From assembly GCA_900546485.1 (NCBI GenBank), contig URDK01000102.1, positions 1-8,146 of the forward strand: a stretch of 8,146 bases of DNA, written 5' to 3'. This stretch comes from an uncultured Eubacteriales bacterium (lineage in GTDB: Bacteria; Bacillota; Clostridia; Oscillospirales; Oscillospiraceae). The position numbers and the translations under genes were made by a program. Shown here in pieces: positions 1 to 5,627 of this stretch (positions are counted from its first letter, which is position 1; each line of letters starts with the position of its first letter). A model generated the notes under the pieces. That model ran no database searches. It had not been told where the DNA came from and saw only the letters and a list, made by a program, of their open reading frames with translations.

Positions 1-60
1 GGCAGGGGCTTTGCCCCTGCACCCCACCACCTTTGAAAAGGTGGACGAAACTTTTGAACG
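1..60. repeat. Intergenic two-hairpin repeat element
   Basis: Two perfect stem-loops stand side by side in non-coding DNA. Bases 2-9 (GCAGGGGC) pair with 13-20 around a TTT loop, and bases 27-33 (CCACCTT) pair with 38-44 around TGAA. The order of a GGGGC/GCCCC hairpin, a C-rich linker and a purine/pyrimidine hairpin ending near ACGAAACTTTT resembles short elements scattered between genes in Oscillospiraceae-type genomes; that resemblance is from memory and was not searched. No convincing gene covers these bases. The element may be cut by the window's left edge. Its role is unknown: RNA end processing, a bidirectional terminator or a passive repeat are all possible. Confidence 0.55.
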
Positions 61-70
61 CGCTGCGCGC

Positions 71-97
71 AAAGAAAAAGGGCCCCGCGCGGGGCCC
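71..97 (-). terminator. Rho-independent terminator of the ModE-like gene
   Basis: Bases 80-97 form a perfect 18-base GC palindrome (GGGCCCCGC and its complement). Read on the minus strand it is followed at once by TTTTTCTTT (79 down to 71). It lies 12 bases after the stop codon of the leftward regulator gene, the expected place and shape for an intrinsic terminator. Confidence 0.85.
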
Positions 98-108
98 GAA
101 ACGGCGTA

Positions 109-459
109 TTATTTCCCGGCCCAGCGGCCTAGGCATTCATCAAAGAGCGCGTCGCCCTGTTCGCGGAGCCTTTCACAGAAGCGCTCGTAGTCGGCGAGCA
201 GTGCAGCGCCCTGTTCGGTTAGCACCGCGCCGCCGCCGTGGCGGCCACCGGTAGTGCTGTCCAGCAGCGGGAAGCCAAGCGCCTCCTCACTGTCGCGCAG
301 TATGCGCCAGGCCTTTGAGTAGGCCATGCCCATCTCCGCCGCCGCGGCGCGCAGAGAGTGCCGCTCCCGCACCAGCGACAACAGCGTCGCCAGGCCGGGA
401 CCGAAGCATTTGCCCTCCGTGAACAGCCTCACGGATATGTTGTAACGCATCTTTTCCAT
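109..459 (-). CDS. ModE-type winged-helix regulator (stand-alone DNA-binding domain)
   Basis: This 116-residue protein matches the N-terminal DNA-binding part of ModE, a LysR-like winged helix. Residues 35-55 (SLRAAAAEMGMAYSKAWRIL) form the helix-turn-helix. Residues 62-84 carry the wing: GFPLLDSTTGGRHGGGA, then LTEQG. E. coli ModE is about twice as long and has C-terminal TOBE domains that bind molybdate; these are absent here, so how this protein senses a signal is unclear. The gene is divergent from the selenium/molybdenum hydroxylase maturation operon and is a plausible local regulator of it. ATG 459 is preferred; ATG 450 is an in-frame alternative. The best promoter would start transcription almost on ATG 459, giving little or no leader. 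A strong terminator follows. Family is fairly sure; target and ligand are inferred. Confidence 0.82.
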   Translation of the reverse strand: MEKMRYNISVRLFTEGKCFGPGLATLLSLVRERHSLRAAAAEMGMAYSKAWRILRDSEEALGFPLLDSTTGGRHGGGAVLTEQGAALLADYERFCERLREQGDALFDECLGRWAGK

Positions 460-465
460 ACTTTG

Positions 466-495
466 AGTATACCACCCCTTCCCGCGGGCCGTCAA
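466..495 (-). promoter_or_regulatory. Promoter for the ModE-like regulator
   Basis: On the minus strand TTGACG (495-490) is followed after 18 bases by TATACT (471-466), five of six matches to the sigma-A consensus in each hexamer. The expected start point is near 459, on or next to the chosen start codon, so the transcript may be leaderless. An AAGGGG (480-475) that could serve as a ribosome binding site falls inside this promoter and would be transcribed only from further upstream. Confidence 0.65.
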
Positions 496-504
496 CGCTT
501 GACG
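490..504. promoter_or_regulatory. Dyad of back-to-back -35 elements, candidate operator
   Basis: CGTCAA-CGC-TTGACG is a perfect 6-3-6 inverted repeat in which each arm is the -35 hexamer of one divergent promoter. The symmetry continues outward: GGTGGTAT precedes or overlaps the -10 region on both strands (470-477 read leftward, 516-523 read rightward). A dimeric regulator bound here would cover both promoters. The ModE-like protein encoded alongside is the obvious candidate, by inference only. Confidence 0.5.
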
Positions 505-527
505 GCGGTGGAAATGGGTGGTATTGT
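499..527 (+). promoter_or_regulatory. Promoter for the yqeC-yqeB-selD-csd operon
   Basis: TTGACG (499-504) lies 17 bases before TATTGT (522-527): five and four of six consensus matches at ideal spacing. Transcription should begin near 534, just ahead of the ATGAGAATAACG word and the GGAGG ribosome binding site of yqeC. The weak -10 suggests that the promoter may need an activator or be regulated. Confidence 0.6.
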
Positions 528-536
528 TGTCCTCAG

Positions 537-548
537 ATGAGAATAACG
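537..548 (+). promoter_or_regulatory. Leader word shared with the yedE operon
   Basis: ATGAGAATAACG occurs here, in the early leader of the first operon, and again at 4279-4290 just downstream of the yedE -10. At both places CCTCA lies upstream and GAGG downstream. Here the last G also begins the GGAGG ribosome binding site, so a bound protein could affect initiation. Its meaning as a common operator or half-site is an inference. Confidence 0.4.
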
Positions 549-559
549 GAGGCATCGAA

Positions 560-1222
560 ATGTTGTTCTGCGAGGCTTTGCGTATCACAAAGGGCATAAC
601 GGCGCTCATAGGCAGCGGAGGCAAGACCAGCCTGCAAAACTGCCTCGCCGCCGAGCTGAGAGAGCGCGGACGGGTGATACTCTGCACCACGACGCACATA
701 ATGCCGCCGCCGGGGATGCGCACGCTGCAAAGGGCCTCTGTTGATGAAGTCCGCCGCGCGCTTGAAACTGACGGCGCGGTCTGCGTGGGCGAGCTCGGCG
801 ATGACGGGCGGCTCCACCCGCCGCTGCTTGCAATAGAGGAGCTCGCGCCGCTTGCTGATTACCTGGTGATTGAGGCCGACGGCTCCAAGCGCCTTCCGCT
901 CAAGGCCCACGAGAGCTTTGAGCCGGTAATCCCGGCGGACACGGCGCGCACCGTCTGCGTCGTGGGCCTGACCGGACTTGGGCGGTCCATAGCCGAGGCC
1001 GCGCACAGGAGTGCCATCTTCGCCTCGCTCGCGCACTGCGGCACGGACGACCCCGCAACGCCCGAGCGCGTCGCGCGCGTCCTCAACGCCGAGGCGCTGG
1101 CGGACGTATACTTCCTCAACCAGGCCGATGCGGCGGGGGAGGGCGCGGCAGGGGAGCTTGCCGCACTGCTCGAGCGGCCCGCGCTCTGGGGCAGCATCCA
1201 AAAAGGAGAGATAACATGCTGA
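560..1222 (+). CDS. yqeC: YqeC, selenium-dependent molybdenum hydroxylase accessory protein
   Basis: The 220-residue product matches YqeC, a protein found with yqeB and orphan selD in organisms that put a labile selenium cofactor into molybdenum hydroxylases. Residues 13-24 (ITALIGSGGKTS) form a P-loop-like nucleotide site with K22 and T23. TTTH follows at 42-45, and the family block E-A-D-G-S-K is at 105-110, followed by LPLKAHE. The exact reaction is not established; an NTP-dependent role in cofactor maturation is likely. The length is normal. ATG 560 is chosen because GGAGG (548-552) lies 7 bases upstream; the in-frame ATG at 518 would lie ahead of the promoter -10. The stop overlaps the yqeB start by 7 bases, so translation is probably coupled. 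First gene of its operon. Confidence 0.88.
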   Translation: MLFCEALRITKGITALIGSGGKTSLQNCLAAELRERGRVILCTTTHIMPPPGMRTLQRASVDEVRRALETDGAVCVGELGDDGRLHPPLLAIEELAPLADYLVIEADGSKRLPLKAHESFEPVIPADTARTVCVVGLTGLGRSIAEAAHRSAIFASLAHCGTDDPATPERVARVLNAEALADVYFLNQADAAGEGAAGELAALLERPALWGSIQKGEITC

Positions 1223-2037
1223 TATACATCCGCGGCGCGGGGGACATCGCCTCCGGCATCGCCATAAGACTGCGCCGCAGCGGCTTTCGCGTCGTCATGA
1301 CCGACGTCGCCCGGCCCACCGCCATCCGACGCAGCGTGAGCTTTTCCGGGGCGATAATAAGCGGCAGTCAGACCGTCGAGGACGTCACCGCCCGGCTTGC
1401 GCACACGCCGGAGGAGGCGCTAGGGATAGTGAATGAAGGCGATATCGCCGTGATGATAGACGAAAACTGTGCCCACCTCACGGCCATCCGCCCAGACGCC
1501 GTGGTCGACGCCATACTCGCCAAGCGCAACCTCGGTACCACGCGGGACATGGCCCCGGCGGTCATAGGCGTCGGCCCGGGCTTCACGGCGGGCCTCGACT
1601 GCCACGCCGTGGTGGAGACAATGCGCGGCCACACGCTCGGGCGGGTCTATTACACCGGCTCGGCCCTGCCGAACACCGCCGTGCCGGGCCTCATCGGCGG
1701 CTACGCGGGCGAGCGCGTGCTCCGCGCCCCGGCGGACGGCGTGTTCCGCCAGCTGCGCGAAATTGGAGACCTGGTCGAGGCCGGGGACACGGTCGGCGCA
1801 GTTGAGGGCGAACCCATGGTTTGCACGATATCCGGCGTCCTGCGCGGCATCCTCGCCGACGGCACGCCCGTTTTTAAAGGCATGAAGGCCGGGGACGTGG
1901 ACCCGCGCGCGAAGGTCGAGAACTGCTACACCGTCTCGGACAAGGCTCTCGCCGTGGGCGGCGGTGTGCTCGAGGCCGTGCTGCGCCTCACGGAGGCCAT
2001 TGAAAACGCGGAAAGGGGAGAGGCAGATGGAAAATGA
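1216..2037 (+). CDS. yqeB: YqeB, selenium-dependent molybdenum hydroxylase maturation protein
   Basis: The 273-residue protein belongs to the YqeB/EF2563 family, a marker of selenium-dependent molybdenum hydroxylases such as some xanthine dehydrogenases and purine hydroxylases. It starts with a Rossmann-like dinucleotide motif, RGAGDIASG (residues 6-14). Family blocks follow: VGPGFTAGLDCHAVVETMRG in the middle, then a glycine-rich C-terminal half that resembles a lipoyl-like fold (the segment with GDLVEAGDTVGAVEG). It is thought to act in the cytoplasm on selenium or molybdenum cofactor insertion; the reaction is unproven. AAAAAGGAGAG (about 1200-1210) supplies the ribosome binding site. The 5' end overlaps yqeC by 7 bases and the 3' end overlaps selD by 11 bases. 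No hydroxylase subunit gene is in the window, so the client enzyme must lie elsewhere. Confidence 0.9.
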   Translation: MLIYIRGAGDIASGIAIRLRRSGFRVVMTDVARPTAIRRSVSFSGAIISGSQTVEDVTARLAHTPEEALGIVNEGDIAVMIDENCAHLTAIRPDAVVDAILAKRNLGTTRDMAPAVIGVGPGFTAGLDCHAVVETMRGHTLGRVYYTGSALPNTAVPGLIGGYAGERVLRAPADGVFRQLREIGDLVEAGDTVGAVEGEPMVCTISGVLRGILADGTPVFKGMKAGDVDPRAKVENCYTVSDKALAVGGGVLEAVLRLTEAIENAERGEADGK

Positions 2038-3064
2038 GATAAAGCTCACAAAGCTCGCCAAATGCGCCGGCTGCGGCGCAAAGGTCGGCGCGGGCGTCCT
2101 CGCCCAGCTGCTGGAGGGGATAAAGGTCCGCCATGACCCGAACCTGCTCGTCGGCTTCGACAAGAGCGACGACGCCTCGGTGTACAAGGTCTCGGACGAG
2201 CTTGCGCTGGTGCAGACCGTCGACTTTTTCCCGCCCATCGCGGACGACCCCTACACCTTCGGCCAGATCGCCGCGACGAACGCGCTCTCGGACGTCTACG
2301 CCATGGGCGGCGAGCCCAAGCTGGCGCTTAACCTCATGTGCGTGCCGGAGAAGATGCCGCGTGAGGCCGTCCACGCCCTGCTCCGCGGCGGCTACGACAA
2401 GGTCTACGAGGCCGGGGCCGTCATCACCGGCGGCCACAGCATCCTCGACGACGAGCCGAAGTACGGCCTCGCCGTCACGGGATTCGTCCACCCGGAGCGC
2501 GTGCTCACCAATTCCGGCGCGCGGCCCGGCGACGTGCTCATCCTCACCAAGCCACTCGGCATAGGCGTTCTCACCACCGCTGCCAAGGCGGAGCTCTGCT
2601 CCGAGGAGACGATGCGCTATGCCGTGGAGCTCATGACCACCCTGAACAAAAACGCGCGCGACGCGATGGTCAAATACCGCGTCCACGCCTGCACGGACGT
2701 GACCGGTTTCGGCCTGCTTGGTCACTCCTGCGAGATGGCCGAGGGCAGCGGCGTCGCCATAGAGTACGAGGTCGCGCGCTTCAGGTTCATCGACGAGGCC
2801 GTGCAGCTCGCTAAGGAGGGCCTCCTGCCCGAGGGCATGTATCGCAACCGCTCCTTCGCCGAGTGCCGCGTCGACCACGGCGAGGCCGAACTCTGGCAGC
2901 AGGACCTGCTCTACGACCCGCAGACTTCCGGCGGCCTGCTCATGGCTGTCGATCCGGCCGACGCCGACGCGCTCATGGCAGAGCTCGAGGGCAGCGTCCC
3001 CGCGGCTCAGCGGGTGGGCCGCGCGCTCGAGTACGACGGCGGCGCGCTGATAAGGCTGAGGTGA
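2027..3064 (+). CDS. selD: Selenide, water dikinase (selenophosphate synthetase)
   Basis: SelD makes selenophosphate from selenide and ATP, releasing AMP and phosphate. The 345-residue length is typical. The N-terminal catalytic loop reads KCAGCGAK (12-19): C16 and K19 correspond to the essential Cys17 and Lys20 of E. coli, so this is the cysteine form and not the selenocysteine form common in clostridia. The metal/ATP-binding blocks follow, with D48-D49 in KSDDASVY and D66 in TVDFFPPIADDPYTFG, then ALSDVYAMGG. The family block YDPQTSGGLL is near the C terminus. ATG 2027 has GGGGAG (2015-2020) 6 bases upstream and overlaps yqeB by 11 bases. The setting beside yqeB and yqeC and away from selA/selB points to supply of the labile selenium cofactor; selenocysteine synthesis cannot be excluded from this window alone. 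Confidence 0.96.
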   Translation: MENEIKLTKLAKCAGCGAKVGAGVLAQLLEGIKVRHDPNLLVGFDKSDDASVYKVSDELALVQTVDFFPPIADDPYTFGQIAATNALSDVYAMGGEPKLALNLMCVPEKMPREAVHALLRGGYDKVYEAGAVITGGHSILDDEPKYGLAVTGFVHPERVLTNSGARPGDVLILTKPLGIGVLTTAAKAELCSEETMRYAVELMTTLNKNARDAMVKYRVHACTDVTGFGLLGHSCEMAEGSGVAIEYEVARFRFIDEAVQLAKEGLLPEGMYRNRSFAECRVDHGEAELWQQDLLYDPQTSGGLLMAVDPADADALMAELEGSVPAAQRVGRALEYDGGALIRLR

Positions 3065-4206
3065 GCGCCGTGGTGTATCTCGATAACGCCGCCACCTCCT
3101 TCCCTAAGGCCCCCGGCGTGGCCGCCGCCATGGCCGAGTATGTTGAGAAGGTCGGCGCCACGATAAACCGCTCGTCCTACGCTGCGGCGCAGGAGGCGGG
3201 GCTCGTGACCCTCACGCTCCGGGAGCGGCTCTGCCGCCTATTTCATCACCCGGACCCCACCCACGCCGTTATAACCGCGGGCGCTACGGCCTCGCTGAAT
3301 CTGCTGATAAAGGGTCTGCTCCGCCCCGGCGACCACTGCGTCGTGTCCTCGATGGAGCACAACGCCGTCATGCGTCCACTGGTGCAGCTCGAGCGCGAGG
3401 GCGTGAGCTTTGACCGCGTGCCATGCGACGGGGAGGGGCGTATGGACGTCTCGGCCCTGCCCGGCCTCATCCGGCCGAACACCAGGCTCGTGCTCATCGC
3501 CCACTCCTCCAACGTCAGCGGCACGGTGCAGGATGCCGCGGCGGTGGGGAGAATATGCCGCGACCGCGGCATTCCCTTTGCCCTCGACGCCGCGCAGTCG
3601 GCGGGGCACATGGACGTCGACTTCACGGCCCTCGGCCTCTCTGCGCTGGCAGTACCCGGACACAAGGGCCTGCTCGGCCCGCAGGGCATAGGCGCGCTGC
3701 TGCTCACGCCGGAGCTGGCAAAGTGCCTGACGCCGCTCATTGCGGGCGGCACGGGCAGCGCGTCGGACTCCGAGGAACTGCCCGACTGGATGCCGGACCG
3801 CTTCGAGTCCGGCACGCCGAACCTGCCCGGCATCTACGGCTGGGAGGCGGCGCTGCGCTGGATAGAGGAGACTGGCGTCGAAAAGCTCGCCGCGCACGAG
3901 AGATTGCTCACCGCGCGCTTCCTCGACGGCGTGTCTGCCCTCAAAAACGTCTGCCTCTACGGCCCGCGCACGATGGAGGGCCGCACCGGCGTCATCAGCC
4001 TCGGCTTCACGGACTGCGACAACGCCGACGCCGCCTGGCGGCTCGAGCGCGAGCACGGCGTCCTCACACGCTGCGGCCTCCACTGCGCACCGGCAGCACA
4101 CCGGAGCCTCGGCAGCTTCCCGGAGGGCAGCGTCCGCTTCTCTATAGGCTGGGCCAACACCGAATCCGACGTCGACACCGCCCTCGGGGCCATCGCGGAG
4201 ATTTGA
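3061..4206 (+). CDS. Cysteine desulfurase-like class V aminotransferase (EF2568 type)
   Basis: This 381-residue PLP enzyme belongs to the NifS/SufS-like class V aminotransferases, in the subgroup typified by E. faecalis EF2568, which sits in the same kind of cluster. Visible features are YLDNAATSFPKAP at the N terminus, SMEHNAVMRP, D176 and Q179 in LDAAQSAG, the Schiff-base lysine K202 in PGHKGLLGPQG, and FESGTPNLPG. C342 in GLHCAP is the likely persulfide/perselenide cysteine; C338 is close by. It may release sulfur from cysteine or selenium from selenocysteine and hand it to SelD. Substrate choice cannot be read from sequence. GTG 3061 shares GTGA with the selD stop, indicating coupled translation; GTG 3070 is an alternative. 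Last gene before the 4258-4306 hairpin. Confidence 0.88.
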   Translation: MSAVVYLDNAATSFPKAPGVAAAMAEYVEKVGATINRSSYAAAQEAGLVTLTLRERLCRLFHHPDPTHAVITAGATASLNLLIKGLLRPGDHCVVSSMEHNAVMRPLVQLEREGVSFDRVPCDGEGRMDVSALPGLIRPNTRLVLIAHSSNVSGTVQDAAAVGRICRDRGIPFALDAAQSAGHMDVDFTALGLSALAVPGHKGLLGPQGIGALLLTPELAKCLTPLIAGGTGSASDSEELPDWMPDRFESGTPNLPGIYGWEAALRWIEETGVEKLAAHERLLTARFLDGVSALKNVCLYGPRTMEGRTGVISLGFTDCDNADAAWRLEREHGVLTRCGLHCAPAAHRSLGSFPEGSVRFSIGWANTESDVDTALGAIAEI

Positions 4207-4251
4207 GAGCGACTACCATCTAAAAAATATTCGAAACGCCTCAAAATTTTG

Positions 4252-4280
4252 TTGAAAATCCTCACACGTTATTCTATAAT
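4252..4280 (+). promoter_or_regulatory. Strong promoter for the yedE operon, -10 on a palindrome loop
   Basis: TTGAAA (4252-4257) and TATAAT (4275-4280) are five and six of six sigma-A matches, separated by exactly 17 bases. This is the best promoter in the window. The spacer is the left arm of a perfect palindrome and the TATAAT occupies its centre, so a protein bound to the palindrome would occlude RNA polymerase. The expected start is near 4287, giving a leader of about 40 bases. Confidence 0.75.
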
Positions 4281-4306
4281 GAGAATAACGTGTGAGGATA
4301 ATTTTT
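4258..4306 (+). terminator. Perfect 18-bp hairpin with T-run: terminator and candidate operator
   Basis: ATCCTCACACGTTATTCT (4258-4275) pairs without mismatch with 4282-4299 around the 6-base loop ATAATG. It is followed by A-ATTTTT (4300-4306). Transcripts from the upstream operon would fold a very stable stem with a T-run directly after it, fitting an intrinsic terminator 50 bases after the desulfurase stop. The stem is AT-rich near the loop, and such length and perfection are more than a terminator needs. Together with the embedded promoter this suggests a second role as operator for a dimeric repressor. The protein that would bind is unknown. Confidence 0.65.
4279..4290 (+). promoter_or_regulatory. 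Second copy of the shared leader word
   Basis: ATGAGAATAACG here is identical to 537-548 in the yqeC leader. In this copy it overlaps the -10 and expected start point of yedE and forms most of the inner right arm of the palindrome. If it is a half-site, this locus has the full dyad while yqeC has one arm only. Confidence 0.4.
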
Positions 4307-4313
4307 GCAAAAA

Positions 4314-4320
4314 GAGAGGG
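4314..4320 (+). promoter_or_regulatory. Ribosome binding site that decides the yedE start
   Basis: GAGAGGG ends directly against ATG 4321, which is too close for initiation, but lies 6 bases before GTG 4327. This favours GTG 4327, whose product begins M-K-K-V-S-W, over the ATG. Confidence 0.6.
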
Positions 4321-4326
4321 ATGCGT

Positions 4327-5421
4327 GTGAAAAAGGTAAGTTGGATCGTCGTGATAACCGGCGCGGCGGTCGGCCTCGCGGCGATCGTGTTGACGCTGCT
4401 GGGCAATCCGGCCAACATGGGCTTCTGCATCGCCTGCTTCCTGCGGGACATCACCGGCGCGGTGGGTATGCACAGCGCAGCCAAGGTGCAGTATGTCCGG
4501 CCGGAGATCATCGGTCTGGTGCTGGGCGCGTTCATCATGTCCGTGGCCACCAAGGAGTTCCGGGCCAAGGCCGGCTCCTCCCCCGCCACACGCTTCGTGC
4601 TGGGCGCCTTCGTCATGATCGGCGCACTGGCCTTCCTGGGCTGCCCCCTGCGGATGGTCCTGCGTATCGGCGGCGGTGACCTGAACGCCGTGGTGGGCCT
4701 GGTGGGCTTCACCCTGGGCATCTTCATCGGCATCCAGTTCCTCAAGCGCGGCTTCTCCCTGAAGCGGGCCTATCCCGTTGGGAAGGGCGAGGGCGGCGTG
4801 CTGCCCATCGTGATGACCGGCCTGCTGATCCTGGTCATCGCCGTGCCCAGCCTGTTCAAGTTCAGTGAGGAGGGCCCCGGCTCCAAGCACGCGCCCATGC
4901 TGGCTGCACTGCTGATCGCCGTGGTGGTGGGCGCTCTGGCCCAGCGCGCCCGCCTGTGCATGGTGGGCGGCATCCGCGACGCCATGCTGTTCAAGGATTT
5001 CAAGCTGCTGTACGGCTTCGTGGCCATCTTCGTCGTCGTGCTCATAGGCAACCTTATAAACGGCAGCTTCAAGCTGGGATTCACGCTCCAGCCGGTGGCG
5101 CACAGCTCGCATGTGTGGAACTTCCTCGGCATGGCCCTGGTGGGCTGGGGCTCGGTGCTGCTGGGCGGCTGTCCGCTCAGACAGCTCATCCTCGCGGGTG
5201 AGGGCAACGGCGACAGCGCCGTGACGGTGCTCGGCATGATGGCGGGTGCGGCGATCTCGCACAACTTCGGCCTCGCGGGCAACGCGGATGCGCTGAACGA
5301 GGCGGGCGAGATAGTCGTCGGCGGTATCTCCACTGCGGGCAAGATCGCGGTCATACTCGGCTTTGCAGTGTGCCTGATAGTTTCGGTGATGAATCTTCCG
5401 GGGAAGGAGGAAAAGGCATGA
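4327..5421 (+). CDS. yedE: Selenium metabolism membrane protein YedE (YeeE/YedE family)
   Basis: The 364-residue polytopic inner-membrane protein matches the YedE/FdhT selenium-associated branch of the YeeE/YedE (thiosulfate/sulfur transport) family. It is rich in hydrophobic segments from residue 5 to the end. Two half-repeats are visible: GFCIACFLRD (C34, C37) then GCPLRM (C106), and ARLCMVGGIRD (C211) then GGCPLRQ (C282), with nearly equal spacing of about 72 residues. In related thiosulfate permeases such cysteines lie along the conduction path. A role in importing a selenium or sulfur species is likely; the substrate is not proven. GTG 4327 is preferred over ATG 4321 on ribosome binding site spacing. 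The stop overlaps yedF by ATGA. Codon use changes sharply near 5040, with the middle of the gene almost exclusively CTG, ATC and GCC. Confidence 0.9.
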   Translation: MKKVSWIVVITGAAVGLAAIVLTLLGNPANMGFCIACFLRDITGAVGMHSAAKVQYVRPEIIGLVLGAFIMSVATKEFRAKAGSSPATRFVLGAFVMIGALAFLGCPLRMVLRIGGGDLNAVVGLVGFTLGIFIGIQFLKRGFSLKRAYPVGKGEGGVLPIVMTGLLILVIAVPSLFKFSEEGPGSKHAPMLAALLIAVVVGALAQRARLCMVGGIRDAMLFKDFKLLYGFVAIFVVVLIGNLINGSFKLGFTLQPVAHSSHVWNFLGMALVGWGSVLLGGCPLRQLILAGEGNGDSAVTVLGMMAGAAISHNFGLAGNADALNEAGEIVVGGISTAGKIAVILGFAVCLIVSVMNLPGKEEKA

Positions 5422-5627
5422 AAACTGTGGATGCCAGGGGCCATTCCTGCCCCATACCGGTGGTCATGGTGCGCAAGGCGGTTGCGGGGGAGAAGCCCTC
5501 GGAGCTGGAGGTGCTGGTGGATAACCAGTGCTCGGTGGAGAATGTTACGCGCTATGGCAGGAGCCAGGGCTACGAGGTGGAGACCTCGGCGCTGGGCGAG
5601 GATTTCAGGCTGGTGCTGAAGAAGTGA
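5418..5627 (+). CDS. yedF: YedF/TusA-family sulfur (selenium) carrier
   Basis: This 69-residue protein is a single TusA/SirA-like domain. The signature DARGHSCPIP holds the conserved CPxP motif with C11, the residue that carries a persulfide in TusA. It is followed by VVMVRKAV. The longer selenium-linked YedF of many Firmicutes adds a C-terminal domain of about 110 residues that is missing here; E. coli YedF, also next to yedE, is short like this one. It probably passes Se or S between YedE and downstream enzymes in the cytoplasm. AAGGAGG (5404-5410) lies 7 bases before ATG 5418, and ATGA overlaps the yedE stop. No frameshift is evident: its stop is clean and the next gene belongs to a different family. 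Confidence 0.88.
   Translation: MKTVDARGHSCPIPVVMVRKAVAGEKPSELEVLVDNQCSVENVTRYGRSQGYEVETSALGEDFRLVLKK

Noticed and set aside
33..254. Small arginine-rich plus-strand frame starting at 33.
   Set aside because: It runs through the repeat element, the terminator palindrome and the antisense of the ModE-like gene, and no homology was recognised.
1420..2238. Long open frames on the minus strand opposite yqeB/selD, and similar ones opposite selD (1988-2878) and yedE (4213-5262).
   Set aside because: They are antisense shadows of GC-rich genes, with compositionally odd products rich in H, A, R and G, and no family resemblance.
4204..4326. The desulfurase frame continues past its TGA stop without another stop straight into yedE, as if UGA could be read as selenocysteine to fuse them.
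   Set aside because: The desulfurase ends at the normal family C terminus, no SECIS-like stem-loop directly follows the TGA, and the intervening bases hold a terminator, a strong promoter and a ribosome binding site. Shared frame is a one-in-three chance.
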